Under the pieces are notes generated by a model. The model did not search any database. It saw only the letters and a list, made by a program, of their open reading frames with translations, and was not told the DNA's origin. Positions 18,443 to 27,386 of a DNA stretch of 64,000 nucleotides are shown in pieces; the stretch's first letter is position 1; every line of letters begins with the position of its first letter. Where the stretch lies: positions 32,769-96,768 of the forward strand of contig NZ_VOSW01000027.1 in the NCBI RefSeq assembly GCF_009690905.1, read 5' to 3'. The stretch comes from Paraburkholderia madseniana (GTDB lineage Bacteria > Pseudomonadota > Gammaproteobacteria > Burkholderiales > Burkholderiaceae). The translations under genes and the position numbers were made by a program.

Positions 18443-19639
18443 ATGATTATTACTTCGCTGCTCGACACCGATCTGTACAAGTTCACGATGATGCAAGTGG
18501 TGTTGCATCACTTTCCCGCGGCGAACGTCGAGTACCGGTTTCGCTGCCGCACGCCGAATGTCGACCTCGTGCCGTATATCGGCGAGATTCGCGACGAAGT
18601 GCGCAAGCTCTGCGATCTGCGCTTCACCGACGACGAACTCGACTACCTGCGGCGCATGCGCTTCATCAAGGGCGACTTCATCGAGTTTCTCGCGCTGTTC
18701 CATTTGAACGAGAAATACATTTCGATTTCGCCCTCGCCGAAGGGCAATGGTGAAATCGACATCGAGATCAAGGGGCCGTGGCTGCACACGATCCTGTTCG
18801 AGATCCCGATGCTTGCGATCGTCAACGAAGTCTACTTCCGCAACACCCAGCAGAAACCTGACTACAGCGAAGGGCGCGGCCGTCTCGTCGAGAAGATCAA
18901 GCTGCTCGGCGCGCGCCCGGAATTCGCCGACTGCAAGATCGCCGACTACGGCACGCGCCGCCGCTTCTCGAAGCAATGGCACGAAGAAGTGATCCTCACG
19001 CTGAAAGACGGCCTCGGCGAACAATTCGCCGGCACCAGCAACGTCTTCTACGCGATGAAGCACAGCCTCACGCCGCTCGGCACGATGGCGCATGAATACC
19101 TGCAGGCGTGTCAGGCGCTCGGTCCGCGGTTGCGCGATTCGCAGATCTTCGGCTTCGAGATGTGGGCGAAGGAGTATCGCGGCGACCTGGGTATCGCCCT
19201 GTCGGATGTGTACGGCATGGAGGCGTTCCTGCGCGACTTCGACATGTACTTCTGCAAGCTGTTCGACGGTGCGCGCCACGATTCCGGCGACCCGTTCGAC
19301 TGGGGCGAGCGCCTGCTCAAGCACTACGAGGCGAACCGCTGCGACCCGCGCACCAAGATCCTCGTGTTCTCCGACGCGCTCGACATTCCCAAAGTGCTGC
19401 AACTGTACGAGCGTTTCCGCGGCCGCTGCAAGCTGGCATTCGGCGTAGGAACCAATCTGACAAACGACCTGGGCTACAACCCCTTGCAGATCGTCATCAA
19501 AATGGTTCGCTGCAACGGTCAGCCGGTGGCGAAGCTGTCGGATTCGCCGGGCAAGAACATGTGCGAAGACAAGGCCTATCTCGCGTATCTGCGTCAGGTG
19601 TTCGGCATTGCGCAGCCCGAGGAAGACGCTGCGAAGTAA
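18443..19639 (+). CDS. pncB: Nicotinate phosphoribosyltransferase
   Basis: 398 residues, the normal length for bacterial NAPRTase. It converts nicotinate and PRPP (with ATP) to nicotinate mononucleotide in the Preiss-Handler NAD salvage pathway. Family segments are SLLDTDLYKFTMMQVVLHHFP at the N-terminus, FYAMKHSLTPLGTMAHEYLQ (containing the His region that is phosphorylated in the family), ARHDSGDPFDWGERL and VKLSDSPGKN-like AKLSDSPGKNMCED. It is cytoplasmic and monocistronic or at the head of the LutC/antiporter/dehydrogenase run. Confidence 0.95.
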   Translation: MIITSLLDTDLYKFTMMQVVLHHFPAANVEYRFRCRTPNVDLVPYIGEIRDEVRKLCDLRFTDDELDYLRRMRFIKGDFIEFLALFHLNEKYISISPSPKGNGEIDIEIKGPWLHTILFEIPMLAIVNEVYFRNTQQKPDYSEGRGRLVEKIKLLGARPEFADCKIADYGTRRRFSKQWHEEVILTLKDGLGEQFAGTSNVFYAMKHSLTPLGTMAHEYLQACQALGPRLRDSQIFGFEMWAKEYRGDLGIALSDVYGMEAFLRDFDMYFCKLFDGARHDSGDPFDWGERLLKHYEANRCDPRTKILVFSDALDIPKVLQLYERFRGRCKLAFGVGTNLTNDLGYNPLQIVIKMVRCNGQPVAKLSDSPGKNMCEDKAYLAYLRQVFGIAQPEEDAAK

Positions 19640-19822
19640 CGTGGCGTCTGCGCGGCGCGTGTGCGACTTATGCGCCGCTGTCTTGTGTCGATATCTTGCT
19701 GAGATCGTGTTCGCCGCGTGGTCGATACGTTGCCCCAGGCCGTTCGGCCAGGGTGTTCGCGCCCAGGGTGGCCGGTATAATTCCCGCCATATCGCACGGC
19801 TGTCGACACGAGGATTTCGCAT

Positions 19823-20485
19823 ATGGACACATCGATTGCCCGCCGCAACATCCTGGCGCGCATCCGCGCAGCGCAGGGGCGTGAGCCTGAACCGTCCGCT
19901 CCCGAGCGCGAGGCGGCTGCGGATTATCTGGCGCGCCATCCCGAGGGTCCGCGTCCGGAGATGCCGGCCGATCTGACCACGCGCTTCATCGAAGAAGCGC
20001 AGAGAATGGCGACCACCGTCGATACCGTCGAATCGCTGGGCGACGTGCCTTCCGCCGCGCATCGCTACCTCACTGAACACGCTTTGCCGCTGCAGGCTAT
20101 CGCATGGCAAACCCTGCAAGATCTGCAATGGGCCGAAGCCGGCCTCAACGTCGAATTCCGCAAACCTGAAGACGGCGACGTGGTCGGGCTCACTGGCTGC
20201 TTCTGTGCGACCGCCGAGACGGGCACGCTCGTTCTGTTGTCCGGACCGGAAACCTACGCATCGGCAGGTCTGTTGCCGGAAACGCATATTGCAATCGTGC
20301 CGGCTTCGCGCATCGTCTCGGGACATGAAGAGGCGTTCGGGCTGATCCGTAGCGAACGCGGTGAACTTCCGCGCGCCGTCAATTTTGTCTCCGGGCCATC
20401 GCGCACCGGCGATATCGAACAGACTATCGTGCTTGGCGCACATGGGCCGTATCGGGTGCATGTGATCGTCGTACGTGGCGCCTGA
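19823..20485 (+). CDS. LutC/YkgG-family (LUD domain) protein
   Basis: 220 residues with the LUD fold of LutC: AEAGLNVEFR, DVVGLTGCFCATAETGTLVL and THIAIVPASRIV, then FVSGPSRTGDIEQTIVLGAHGP, the family's C-terminal signature. LutC normally works with LutA and LutB, the iron-sulfur subunits of L-lactate oxidation. Neither is present nearby, so the protein may have another partner or act elsewhere on the chromosome. It starts after a CGAGG Shine-Dalgarno. The antiporter follows 67 bases later. Confidence 0.85.
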   Translation: MDTSIARRNILARIRAAQGREPEPSAPEREAAADYLARHPEGPRPEMPADLTTRFIEEAQRMATTVDTVESLGDVPSAAHRYLTEHALPLQAIAWQTLQDLQWAEAGLNVEFRKPEDGDVVGLTGCFCATAETGTLVLLSGPETYASAGLLPETHIAIVPASRIVSGHEEAFGLIRSERGELPRAVNFVSGPSRTGDIEQTIVLGAHGPYRVHVIVVRGA

Positions 20486-20552
20486 GCGCGGCACGCGTCG
20501 CTGTCTCCTTGCGGCGCGCACGGCTGCCCGCAGTTACAAGGACTTCAAGAAT

Positions 20553-21980
20553 ATGAAACGACATGCCGTAGGGGCGAGCATGGTGCTCGCCGCTGCATTG
20601 ACGCTGGCAGGGTGGCCTCAACTGGCATCGGCGGCTACGATCGACGGCGCGAGCTTGTCGGCATTGTGGGGCTTGCCCTTTGCGGGCGTGCTGTTGTCTA
20701 TCGCGGTGTTTCCGTTGGTCGCGCCGGCATTCTGGCATCACCATTTCGGCAAGATCGCGGCAGCGTGGGCGTTGCTCTTCCTGGTACCGTTTGCGCTTGC
20801 TTTCGGCACGGGCGCCGCATTCGGAACGCTGGTGCACGCGGTGCTCGAAGAATACATTCCGTTCATCGTGTTACTGACGGCGCTTTATACGGTCGCGGGA
20901 GGCATCTGCGTGCGCGGCAATCTGCATGGCACGCCGCGTCTGAATACCGCGATTCTCGCGCTCGGCACACTATTGGCCAGCATCATGGGCACGACCGGTG
21001 CGGCGATGCTGCTGATCCGCCCATTGCTGCGCGCTAACGACAATCGCAAGCACGTCGTTCATGTGGTGGTGTTCTTCATCTTTCTGGTCGCGAACGCGGG
21101 CGGCTCGTTGTCGCCGCTCGGCGACCCGCCGCTCTTTCTCGGCTTCCTGCAAGGCGTCAGTTTCTTCTGGACCACCACGCATCTGGCGTTGCCGATGCTG
21201 TTTGTCTGCGTCGTGCTGCTGGCCGCGTTCTATGCATTGGATTCGTACTATTTTCATCGGCGTGAAGAAGAGCGTTCGCGCTTTCTCGACCCGACGCCGG
21301 ATTCGCCGCCGCTAGGCGTCGACGGCAGGATCAACTTCGTGCTTCTCGCTGCCGTGATTGCGCTGGTTCTGATGAGTGGGTTCTGGAAGTCAGACATCGT
21401 GTTCGACGTTTTCGGTACGCACGTCGCGTTGCAAAATGCCGTGCGCGATGTCGCGCTGATCGGCGTCACCTTGCTCTCGCTGGCACTGACGCCGCGCGCG
21501 GCACGCGCGGGTAATGACTTCAACTGGGCACCGATCGAAGAGGTCGCCAAACTGTTTGCCGGCATCTTCGTGACGATCGCGCCGGTCATCACGATCCTGC
21601 GTGCCGGTGAGGCGGGCGCGTTCGCCGGCATCGTCCATCTGGTCAACCCGTCCGGTCAGCCCCACGACCTGATGTACTTTTGGGCGACTGGCCTGCTATC
21701 GTCGTTTCTCGACAATGCGCCGACCTACCTGGTGTTCTTCAACCTGGCCGGCGGCGACGCGCAGACATTGATGACCACCGGTGCCACGACGCTCGCGGCG
21801 ATCTCGGCCGGCGCGGTGTTCATGGGCGCCAACACGTATATCGGCAATGCACCGAACTTCATGGTGAAAGCGATCGCGGAGTCGCGCGGCATTCGCATGC
21901 CGAGCTTTTTTTCGTATCTCGGCTGGTCGGTTGTGGTGCTCATGCCGCTGTTTCTCGTCACCGGCTGGCTGTTTTTTTGA
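20553..21980 (+). CDS. Sodium:proton antiporter, NhaD/CitMHS-type
   Basis: 475 residues with about 12 hydrophobic segments. Two features fit the NhaD/ArsB ion-transporter superfamily: LASIMGTTGAAMLLIRPLLRAN, and later TGLLSSFLDNAPTYLVFFNLAGG with FMGANTYIGNAPNFMVKAIAE. The N-terminus (VLAAALTLAGWPQLASAA) resembles a cleavable signal. It is likely an inner-membrane Na+/H+ antiporter; ion specificity is inferred. ATG 20553 is preferred over an upstream in-frame start that overlaps the previous gene. Confidence 0.85.
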   Translation: MKRHAVGASMVLAAALTLAGWPQLASAATIDGASLSALWGLPFAGVLLSIAVFPLVAPAFWHHHFGKIAAAWALLFLVPFALAFGTGAAFGTLVHAVLEEYIPFIVLLTALYTVAGGICVRGNLHGTPRLNTAILALGTLLASIMGTTGAAMLLIRPLLRANDNRKHVVHVVVFFIFLVANAGGSLSPLGDPPLFLGFLQGVSFFWTTTHLALPMLFVCVVLLAAFYALDSYYFHRREEERSRFLDPTPDSPPLGVDGRINFVLLAAVIALVLMSGFWKSDIVFDVFGTHVALQNAVRDVALIGVTLLSLALTPRAARAGNDFNWAPIEEVAKLFAGIFVTIAPVITILRAGEAGAFAGIVHLVNPSGQPHDLMYFWATGLLSSFLDNAPTYLVFFNLAGGDAQTLMTTGATTLAAISAGAVFMGANTYIGNAPNFMVKAIAESRGIRMPSFFSYLGWSVVVLMPLFLVTGWLFF

Positions 21981-22046
21981 CGCCTGATTTCACGCTTATC
22001 CTGACGCCGAGGTCGTTGGACTCGACGCGCTATCCGGAGAATTGCA

Positions 22047-23036
22047 ATGCAGAAGATCCTCGTCGCCCGTCCGATCTTTCCCGATGTGATCGAACGGCTC
22101 AAACAGTATTTCGATGTCGACTGGCACCAGGGCGATGTGTTGCCCGCAGACGAGTTGACGCGACGTCTCGCGGATAAAGACGGCGCGCTGACCGCGGGCG
22201 ATCCGGTCGGCGCGGCGGCGCTCGCAGCGGCGCCGCGTCTGCGCGTGGTGTCGAACATGGCAGTGGGCTACAACAACTTCGACATGGCTGCGTTCAACGC
22301 GGCGAACGTACTCGGCACCAACACGCCGGACGTGCTGAACGAATCGACCGCCGATTTCGGCTGGGCGCTGATGATGGCCGCGGCGCGCCGCATTGCCGAA
22401 TCGGAGCACTGGCTGCGCGCCGGCAAATGGCAGAAGTGGGCCTATGACGGTTTTCTCGGCACCGACCTTTACGGTTCGACACTCGGCGTGATCGGCATGG
22501 GCCGGATTGGGCAGGCGCTGGCGCGTCGCGCGAAGGGTTTCAACATGCAGGTGATCTATCACAACCGTTCGCGAGTCGCGCCGGAGATCGAGGCGGAGTT
22601 GAACGCGGAATACGCGTCCAAACAGGACCTGCTGCAGCGCGCCGATCACGTGGTGCTCGTCTTGCCGTACACGAAGGAAAACCACCATACGATCGGCGCT
22701 GCCGAACTCGCGCAGATGAAGCCGACCGCAACGCTTACCAACATCGCACGCGGCGGCATCGTTGACGATGCGGCGCTGGTCGAAGCACTGCGTACGAAGC
22801 AGATCGCCGCCGCCGGTCTCGATGTCTACGAAGGCGAGCCGAATCTGAATCCGGATCTGCTGACCGTGCCGAATGTCGTACTGACGCCGCACATCGCCAG
22901 CGCGACCGAGGCAACGCGCCGCGCCATGGCAAACCTCGCCGCGGACAATCTGATCGCAGCGCTGGGTGAAGGCCCGCGCGCCGGCCGGCCACCGAATCCG
23001 ATCAACCCCGAGGTCATCGGCAGGGCGCGTTCATGA
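22047..23036 (+). CDS. D-2-hydroxyacid dehydrogenase, glyoxylate/hydroxypyruvate reductase type
   Basis: 329 residues. The Rossmann motif is GVIGMGRIGQALARR. The family's catalytic Arg-Glu-His are recognisable: Arg in NIARGGIVDDAAL, the Glu region GLDVYEGEPN, and His in LTPHIASAT. It reduces glyoxylate or hydroxypyruvate (D-glycerate dehydrogenase) with NAD(P)H, and is closest in form to GhrB/GRHPR-type enzymes. A GGAGA Shine-Dalgarno precedes the ATG. The stop overlaps rmuC in an ATGA, so they share an mRNA. Confidence 0.9.
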   Translation: MQKILVARPIFPDVIERLKQYFDVDWHQGDVLPADELTRRLADKDGALTAGDPVGAAALAAAPRLRVVSNMAVGYNNFDMAAFNAANVLGTNTPDVLNESTADFGWALMMAAARRIAESEHWLRAGKWQKWAYDGFLGTDLYGSTLGVIGMGRIGQALARRAKGFNMQVIYHNRSRVAPEIEAELNAEYASKQDLLQRADHVVLVLPYTKENHHTIGAAELAQMKPTATLTNIARGGIVDDAALVEALRTKQIAAAGLDVYEGEPNLNPDLLTVPNVVLTPHIASATEATRRAMANLAADNLIAALGEGPRAGRPPNPINPEVIGRARS

Positions 23037-24481
23037 CAATGATTCTGGTGGCGGCCGTTGCCGTGCTGGCGGTCGCCTTGGTCATCGCGTTGGCATTGCT
23101 GATGCGCGGCCTTAGTCGCGCTGACGGAAGCGAGCAATTCGAGAATCTCAGCGAACGTATCGACACAGCGGCGGATGCGCAGTCGCATGCTTATGAGCGG
23201 CTCGAGCGGCAACTGCGCAATGACATCACCGAAACGGCGCGCGTCTCGCGTACCGAGCAGAGCAGCGGATTCGCACACTTTCAGCAAACGCTGGCATCGC
23301 AATTCAGCAGTATGACGACGGTGCAGGGCGGCAAGATCGATGGCTTCGCGCAGCAACTCGACGCAGTGCGCCACAGCCTGCAGCAGCAGGCCCAGCAGGC
23401 ACGCGATGAGCAAGGGCGCACGCTCAAGCAGTTCGGCGACACGCTGACCCTGCAACTGGGTCAACTCACCGAGGCGAACGATCGCCGCTTCGCCGAAGTG
23501 CGTGCGACGATCGAGCAGCGGCTGAAAGACATCGAGGCCAACAACTCGACCAAGCTCGACGAGATGCGCCGCACCGTCGACGAAAAATTGCACGCCACGC
23601 TCGAACAACGCCTGGGCGAATCGTTCAAGCTGGTGTCGGACCGGCTGGAACAGGTGCATCGCGGTCTCGGTGAAATGCAGACGCTGGCTGCGGGTGTCGG
23701 CGATCTGAAGAAAGTGCTCACTAACGTCAAAACGCGTGGCACGTGGGGAGAAGTGCAGCTCGAAGCATTGCTCGAACAACTGCTCACGGCGGATCAATAC
23801 GCAAAGAACGTCGCGACGGTACCGAAGAGCGCCGATCGCGTCGAGTTCGCAATCAAACTGCCGGGCCGCGCGGAGGTGGGTGGTCCAGCTACGCCGGTCT
23901 GGCTGCCGATCGACGCCAAGTTCCCGCGCGAAGACTACGAGCGGCTGATCGAGGCTCAGGAACGTGCCGATCCGGTTGCGGTGGAGGAGGCGTCGCGCGC
24001 GCTTGAAGCGCGGATTCGCGCCGAGGCGCGCACGATCGCAGAAAAGTACGTGTCGCCGCCGCACACCACCGATTTCGCGCTGCTATTTCTGCCGACCGAA
24101 GGCCTGTACGCAGAAGTCCTGCGTCGGCCGGGCCTGACGGACCTGCTGCAGCGCGACTATCGCGTGACGATTGCCGGCCCGACCACGCTGACCGCTTTGC
24201 TCAATAGTCTGCAAATGGGTTTCCGAACGCTAGCGATCGAGAAGCGGTCGAGCGAAGTGTGGCAAGTGCTCGGCGCGGTGAAAACAGAGTTCGGAAAATT
24301 CGGTGACGTGCTGGCCAGGACCAAGGCGCAGCTTGAAACCGTTACGCGTTCGATCGAAGCCGCGGAAACGCGCACCCGCGTCATGAACCGTAAGCTGCGT
24401 GACGTCGAGGCGTTGCCGGGGGAAGAGGCGAGCGGGTTGCTCGGCGATGCGCTGACGGGCGTGGATCCCGACGAACAGTAG
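23033..24481 (+). CDS. rmuC: DNA recombination protein RmuC
   Basis: 482 residues. An N-terminal membrane segment (LVAAVAVLAVALVIALALL) is followed by a long coiled coil (about 30-220, rich in Gln/Glu/Arg) and the RmuC nuclease-like domain (GNVKTRGTWGEVQLEALLEQ-like, AIKLPG, PIDAKFPREDYERL, FLPTEGLYAEVLR). RmuC limits DNA inversions and is linked to replication fork repair. It overlaps the dehydrogenase stop by 4 bases and is convergent with the GNAT gene. Confidence 0.93.
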   Translation: MTMILVAAVAVLAVALVIALALLMRGLSRADGSEQFENLSERIDTAADAQSHAYERLERQLRNDITETARVSRTEQSSGFAHFQQTLASQFSSMTTVQGGKIDGFAQQLDAVRHSLQQQAQQARDEQGRTLKQFGDTLTLQLGQLTEANDRRFAEVRATIEQRLKDIEANNSTKLDEMRRTVDEKLHATLEQRLGESFKLVSDRLEQVHRGLGEMQTLAAGVGDLKKVLTNVKTRGTWGEVQLEALLEQLLTADQYAKNVATVPKSADRVEFAIKLPGRAEVGGPATPVWLPIDAKFPREDYERLIEAQERADPVAVEEASRALEARIRAEARTIAEKYVSPPHTTDFALLFLPTEGLYAEVLRRPGLTDLLQRDYRVTIAGPTTLTALLNSLQMGFRTLAIEKRSSEVWQVLGAVKTEFGKFGDVLARTKAQLETVTRSIEAAETRTRVMNRKLRDVEALPGEEASGLLGDALTGVDPDEQ

Positions 24482-24508
24482 AGTCTGACGGTTGGCCCAA
24501 ACTCAAAC

Positions 24509-24997
24509 TCAGGAGGCGGCTGCTGCGGCCAACTGTTCCAGCGCGTCGCCCGTCAGACGCACGACGCGCCAATCCGGCATCACTGTCGCGCCCAATTTTT
24601 CGTAGAAGCTAATGGCCTGCTTGTTCCAGTCGAGCACGGTCCATTCAAAGCGTCCGCACTGTCGCTCTACTGCCAGTGCCGCCAGCCTAGCCAGCATCGC
24701 GGCGCCTAGACCACTGCCGCGTTGACTCGGTTGCACGTAGACATCTTCGAGATACAGCCCGCGCTTGCCGGCGAAGCTCGAGTAATTGTGGAAGAACAGC
24801 GCATAGCCGACGATGCGTCCTTCGTTTTCCGCGACGAGCGCTTCGATCGAGGGCCGCGCGCCGAACAGGGCGTCGCGCAATCCGTCTTCGGTCGCGACAA
24901 ATACGTGCGTGAGGCTTTCGAATTCGGCCAGCTCGTACGTCAGCGCGAAGATAGCGCTCGTATCCGCGGGTGTCGCGGTGCGGATCGTCGCGGGCAT
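24509..24997 (-). CDS. GNAT-family N-acetyltransferase
   Basis: 162 residues with the GNAT fold: IRTATPADTSAIFAL at the N-terminus, then motif A EDVYVQPSQRGSGLGAAMLARLA (the acetyl-CoA pyrophosphate loop Q/RxxGxG/A) and WNKQAISFYEKLGA. It resembles spermidine/diamine acetyltransferase-type enzymes in architecture, but the substrate is unknown. The ATG at 24997 shares its A with the stop of the upstream small membrane protein, so they are coupled. Confidence 0.88.
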   Translation of the reverse strand: MPATIRTATPADTSAIFALTYELAEFESLTHVFVATEDGLRDALFGARPSIEALVAENEGRIVGYALFFHNYSSFAGKRGLYLEDVYVQPSQRGSGLGAAMLARLAALAVERQCGRFEWTVLDWNKQAISFYEKLGATVMPDWRVVRLTGDALEQLAAAAAS

Positions 24998-25272
24998 TAC
25001 GCTTCTTCCGGCGCGTCGGTCAACTGGATTTCGATGCCGCCAAAGCGCGAGGCCACCCAGTTGTAGGCGTGGCACGCAATCCACAGCAGGATGAAGCCGA
25101 GAATCGCGTTCAGCAGCAGCGCGCTGAACACGGTGCTCAGTTCGACCGAGCCATAGCGGATGAACGCCACCAGCACGCCGAGCAGCACGATCGGCACCGA
25201 GAATGTCAGGTACACGAGGATAAGCGCTTTGGCCGTCTGTCCCGGTGCAATGAACGAGATCTGTTTTTTCAT
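24997..25272 (-). CDS. Small two-helix membrane protein, function unknown
   Basis: 91 residues with two strong membrane segments (ALILVYLTFSVPIVLLGVLVAF and ALLLNAILGFILLWIACHAYNWV) and a polar C-terminus (GGIEIQLTDAPEEA). The arrangement resembles DUF3566-type proteins, but I am not certain. The ATG at 25272 gives the family-like start MKKQISFIAPGQTAKA. Its stop overlaps the GNAT start by one base. Confidence 0.7.
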   Translation of the reverse strand: MKKQISFIAPGQTAKALILVYLTFSVPIVLLGVLVAFIRYGSVELSTVFSALLLNAILGFILLWIACHAYNWVASRFGGIEIQLTDAPEEA

Positions 25273-25383
25273 GTAAGTCAAACCCGTGTGTCGTAGTGGT
25301 AATGGGTAAAGCTGCAAATGCGGCTGAAAATGAGGCTGCCGGCGCGGCCGTAAAACGCCGCCGTGAAAGCGTGCAGTCAGGCG

Positions 25384-26685
25384 TCAGATCAGGCCGTCGA
25401 ACAACATGATATCGACGTGCTCGCCCTCGCCAATATCGGCTTCATCGTGCCCGAGAACGATGAAACAATTTGCTTCGCTCATAGAACTCAAGACGCCGGA
25501 GCTTTGCGAGCCGGTCGGCGTGACACGCCATTGGCCCTGCGCATCCTGCTCGGCGACGCCGCGCTGGTATTCGGTGCGGCCGGCGCGCTTGCGGATGGCC
25601 TGGCGGCTGGCGGCGCGCAAAACCGGCAGCGCCTGCGGCGTCGCGCCGGACATCAGTAGCAACGCTTCGCGCACGATCTGGTAGAACGTCACCATCACGG
25701 CCACGGGGTTGCCCGGCAAGCCGAAGAATAACGCGGGTAGCCCGAGACCCGGATGTTCGCCGGACCAGACGCGGCCAAAAGCGAGCGGCCGGCCCGGACG
25801 CATCGCGAGACTCCAGAAGGCGACGTCGCCGAACGTCTGGGGCAATTGTTTGGTGAAATCCGCCTCGCCCACCGAGACGCCGCCCGACGTCAACACCACG
25901 TCGGCGCTGGCTGCGGCGCTGCGCAATGCGGCCTCGAGCGCCGCGGGTTCGTCGCGCACCACGCCCAGATCGAGCGTATCCATGTTCAGGCGCCGAAGCA
26001 TCGCAAACAGCGTGTAGCGGTTGCTGTCGTACACCGAACCCGCGTCGAGCGGCTCGCCGAGCGAGCGCAATTCGTCGCCGGTTGAGAAAAACGCGACGCG
26101 CAAGCGCCGCCGCACGTTGACTTCGCCAATGCCGAGCGAAGCCAGCAACCCGAGGTCCGACGCGCGTATGATGCGGCCGGCGCGTAGCGCGGCATGGCCG
26201 CGGGCGAGGTCTTCGCCGGCGAGGCGCCGATTGGCGCCGCCCCGCAAGGCGTTGGCCGCAAAACGGATCGAGATGGAATCGGCGCTGCGCTCGACAAGCT
26301 CCTGCGGCACGACGGTGTCGCAGTCAGCCGGCATAGAGGCGCCCGTCATGACGCGTACGCATTGCGTCGTGTCCACGAGGCCCGGGAACGGATGACCGGC
26401 CAGCGCTTTGCCGACGATCGTCAAATCGATCGTGGATTCACTGGTTGCCAATGCCGCGCCGTTGAACGCGTAGCCGTCCATGGCCGAATTGTCGTGCGAC
26501 GGGACGTCGATCGGCGAGACGATATCGGCGGCCAGCACGCGGCCGAGCGCATCGCGCAAGGGCACGCGTTCGACCGCCGTGACGGGCGTGGCCCACTGAC
26601 GGACGATCGCCTGGGCGGCCGAAACAGGTAGCGCATGAGGATCGTACTGCGCGACGCAGCGGGAAAATTCGTTAAGCGTGGTCAT
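25384..26685 (-). CDS. moeA: Molybdopterin molybdenumtransferase
   Basis: 433 residues. It inserts molybdate into adenylylated molybdopterin to give active molybdenum cofactor. MoeA signatures are DVPSHDNSAMDGYAFN, PFPGLVDTTQCVRVMTGASMP, FFSTGDEL, and DVVLTSGGVSVGEADFTKQ followed by FGLPGNPVAVMVTF. The frame is open a further 59 residues upstream, but MTTLNEFSRC matches the family start, so 26685 is chosen. It is the third gene of a moaA-mobA-moeA operon. Confidence 0.95.
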   Translation of the reverse strand: MTTLNEFSRCVAQYDPHALPVSAAQAIVRQWATPVTAVERVPLRDALGRVLAADIVSPIDVPSHDNSAMDGYAFNGAALATSESTIDLTIVGKALAGHPFPGLVDTTQCVRVMTGASMPADCDTVVPQELVERSADSISIRFAANALRGGANRRLAGEDLARGHAALRAGRIIRASDLGLLASLGIGEVNVRRRLRVAFFSTGDELRSLGEPLDAGSVYDSNRYTLFAMLRRLNMDTLDLGVVRDEPAALEAALRSAAASADVVLTSGGVSVGEADFTKQLPQTFGDVAFWSLAMRPGRPLAFGRVWSGEHPGLGLPALFFGLPGNPVAVMVTFYQIVREALLLMSGATPQALPVLRAASRQAIRKRAGRTEYQRGVAEQDAQGQWRVTPTGSQSSGVLSSMSEANCFIVLGHDEADIGEGEHVDIMLFDGLI

Positions 26686-26759
26686 GAAGGGCTGGACGTC
26701 GCGATCGGCGGCGGAAGCGGCTGTTGCCGTGCGGCCGGAGCGGGATTTCAACCGGGGCC

Positions 26760-27374
26760 TCAACAACGCTCGAGGTCGGCGAGTTCTTGTAACGAATTGA
26801 TATTGTAAAACGCGCGCTCGTCGGTAAAGGCGACTTCGACCGTCTTGTGGCGCGCGTACCACGCGCGAACCTTACGCTCGCCGGCTTCGAGAAAGGCCGC
26901 CAGGTCGTCGGCGAGGCTCGTGCGCAGCAACGCGAACACGGGATGGAGCGAGACGTGGCCTTCGGCGTCGGTGGTCGTGACGGTGGCGATGTCGGCCTGA
27001 TTCGAGTCGAGTGCTTGCGTGAGGCGGGCGGCGAGTTCGGCGGGCAGTCCAGGCGTGTCGCAGGGTGCGCTTAGTACGTACGCGGTGCCGGCCGCGCGCA
27101 GCCCGGCGAGCAGGCCCGCCAACGGTCCAGGAAAGCCGGGTAGGGTATCGGCAAGCACCCTGGCGCCGAACGGCGCGCCCAGCGCCGTGTAGGCCTCAGG
27201 GTGACGATTGGCGCTGATCAGGAGGGCGCCGGTTTGCGGTGCGAGTCGCTTCAGCACGTGAGCGGCGAGCGGCTCGCCGTGCAGCGTTTGCAGTCCCTTA
27301 TCGACGCCGCCCATACGCATGCCGCGTCCGCCCGCCAGGACCAGACCGGTGATGTGTTCGCGAGCCGGGTTCAT
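26760..27374 (-). CDS. mobA: Molybdenum cofactor guanylyltransferase
   Basis: 204 residues. It transfers GMP from GTP to molybdopterin to form the guanine dinucleotide cofactor. The N-terminal nucleotide-binding loop LVLAGGRGMRMGGVDKGLQ is the family signature, and YVLSAPCDTPGLPAEL carries the metal-binding Asp. It starts 12 bases after the moaA stop and precedes moeA by 74 bases. Confidence 0.94.
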   Translation of the reverse strand: MNPAREHITGLVLAGGRGMRMGGVDKGLQTLHGEPLAAHVLKRLAPQTGALLISANRHPEAYTALGAPFGARVLADTLPGFPGPLAGLLAGLRAAGTAYVLSAPCDTPGLPAELAARLTQALDSNQADIATVTTTDAEGHVSLHPVFALLRTSLADDLAAFLEAGERKVRAWYARHKTVEVAFTDERAFYNINSLQELADLERC

Positions 27375-27386
27375 GGGCGCGGCCGC

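Noticed and set aside
18212..20521. Minus-strand open frame of about 770 codons over pncB and the LutC gene
   Set aside because: It is a shadow of two well-supported plus-strand genes in high-GC DNA and contains no recognisable domain.
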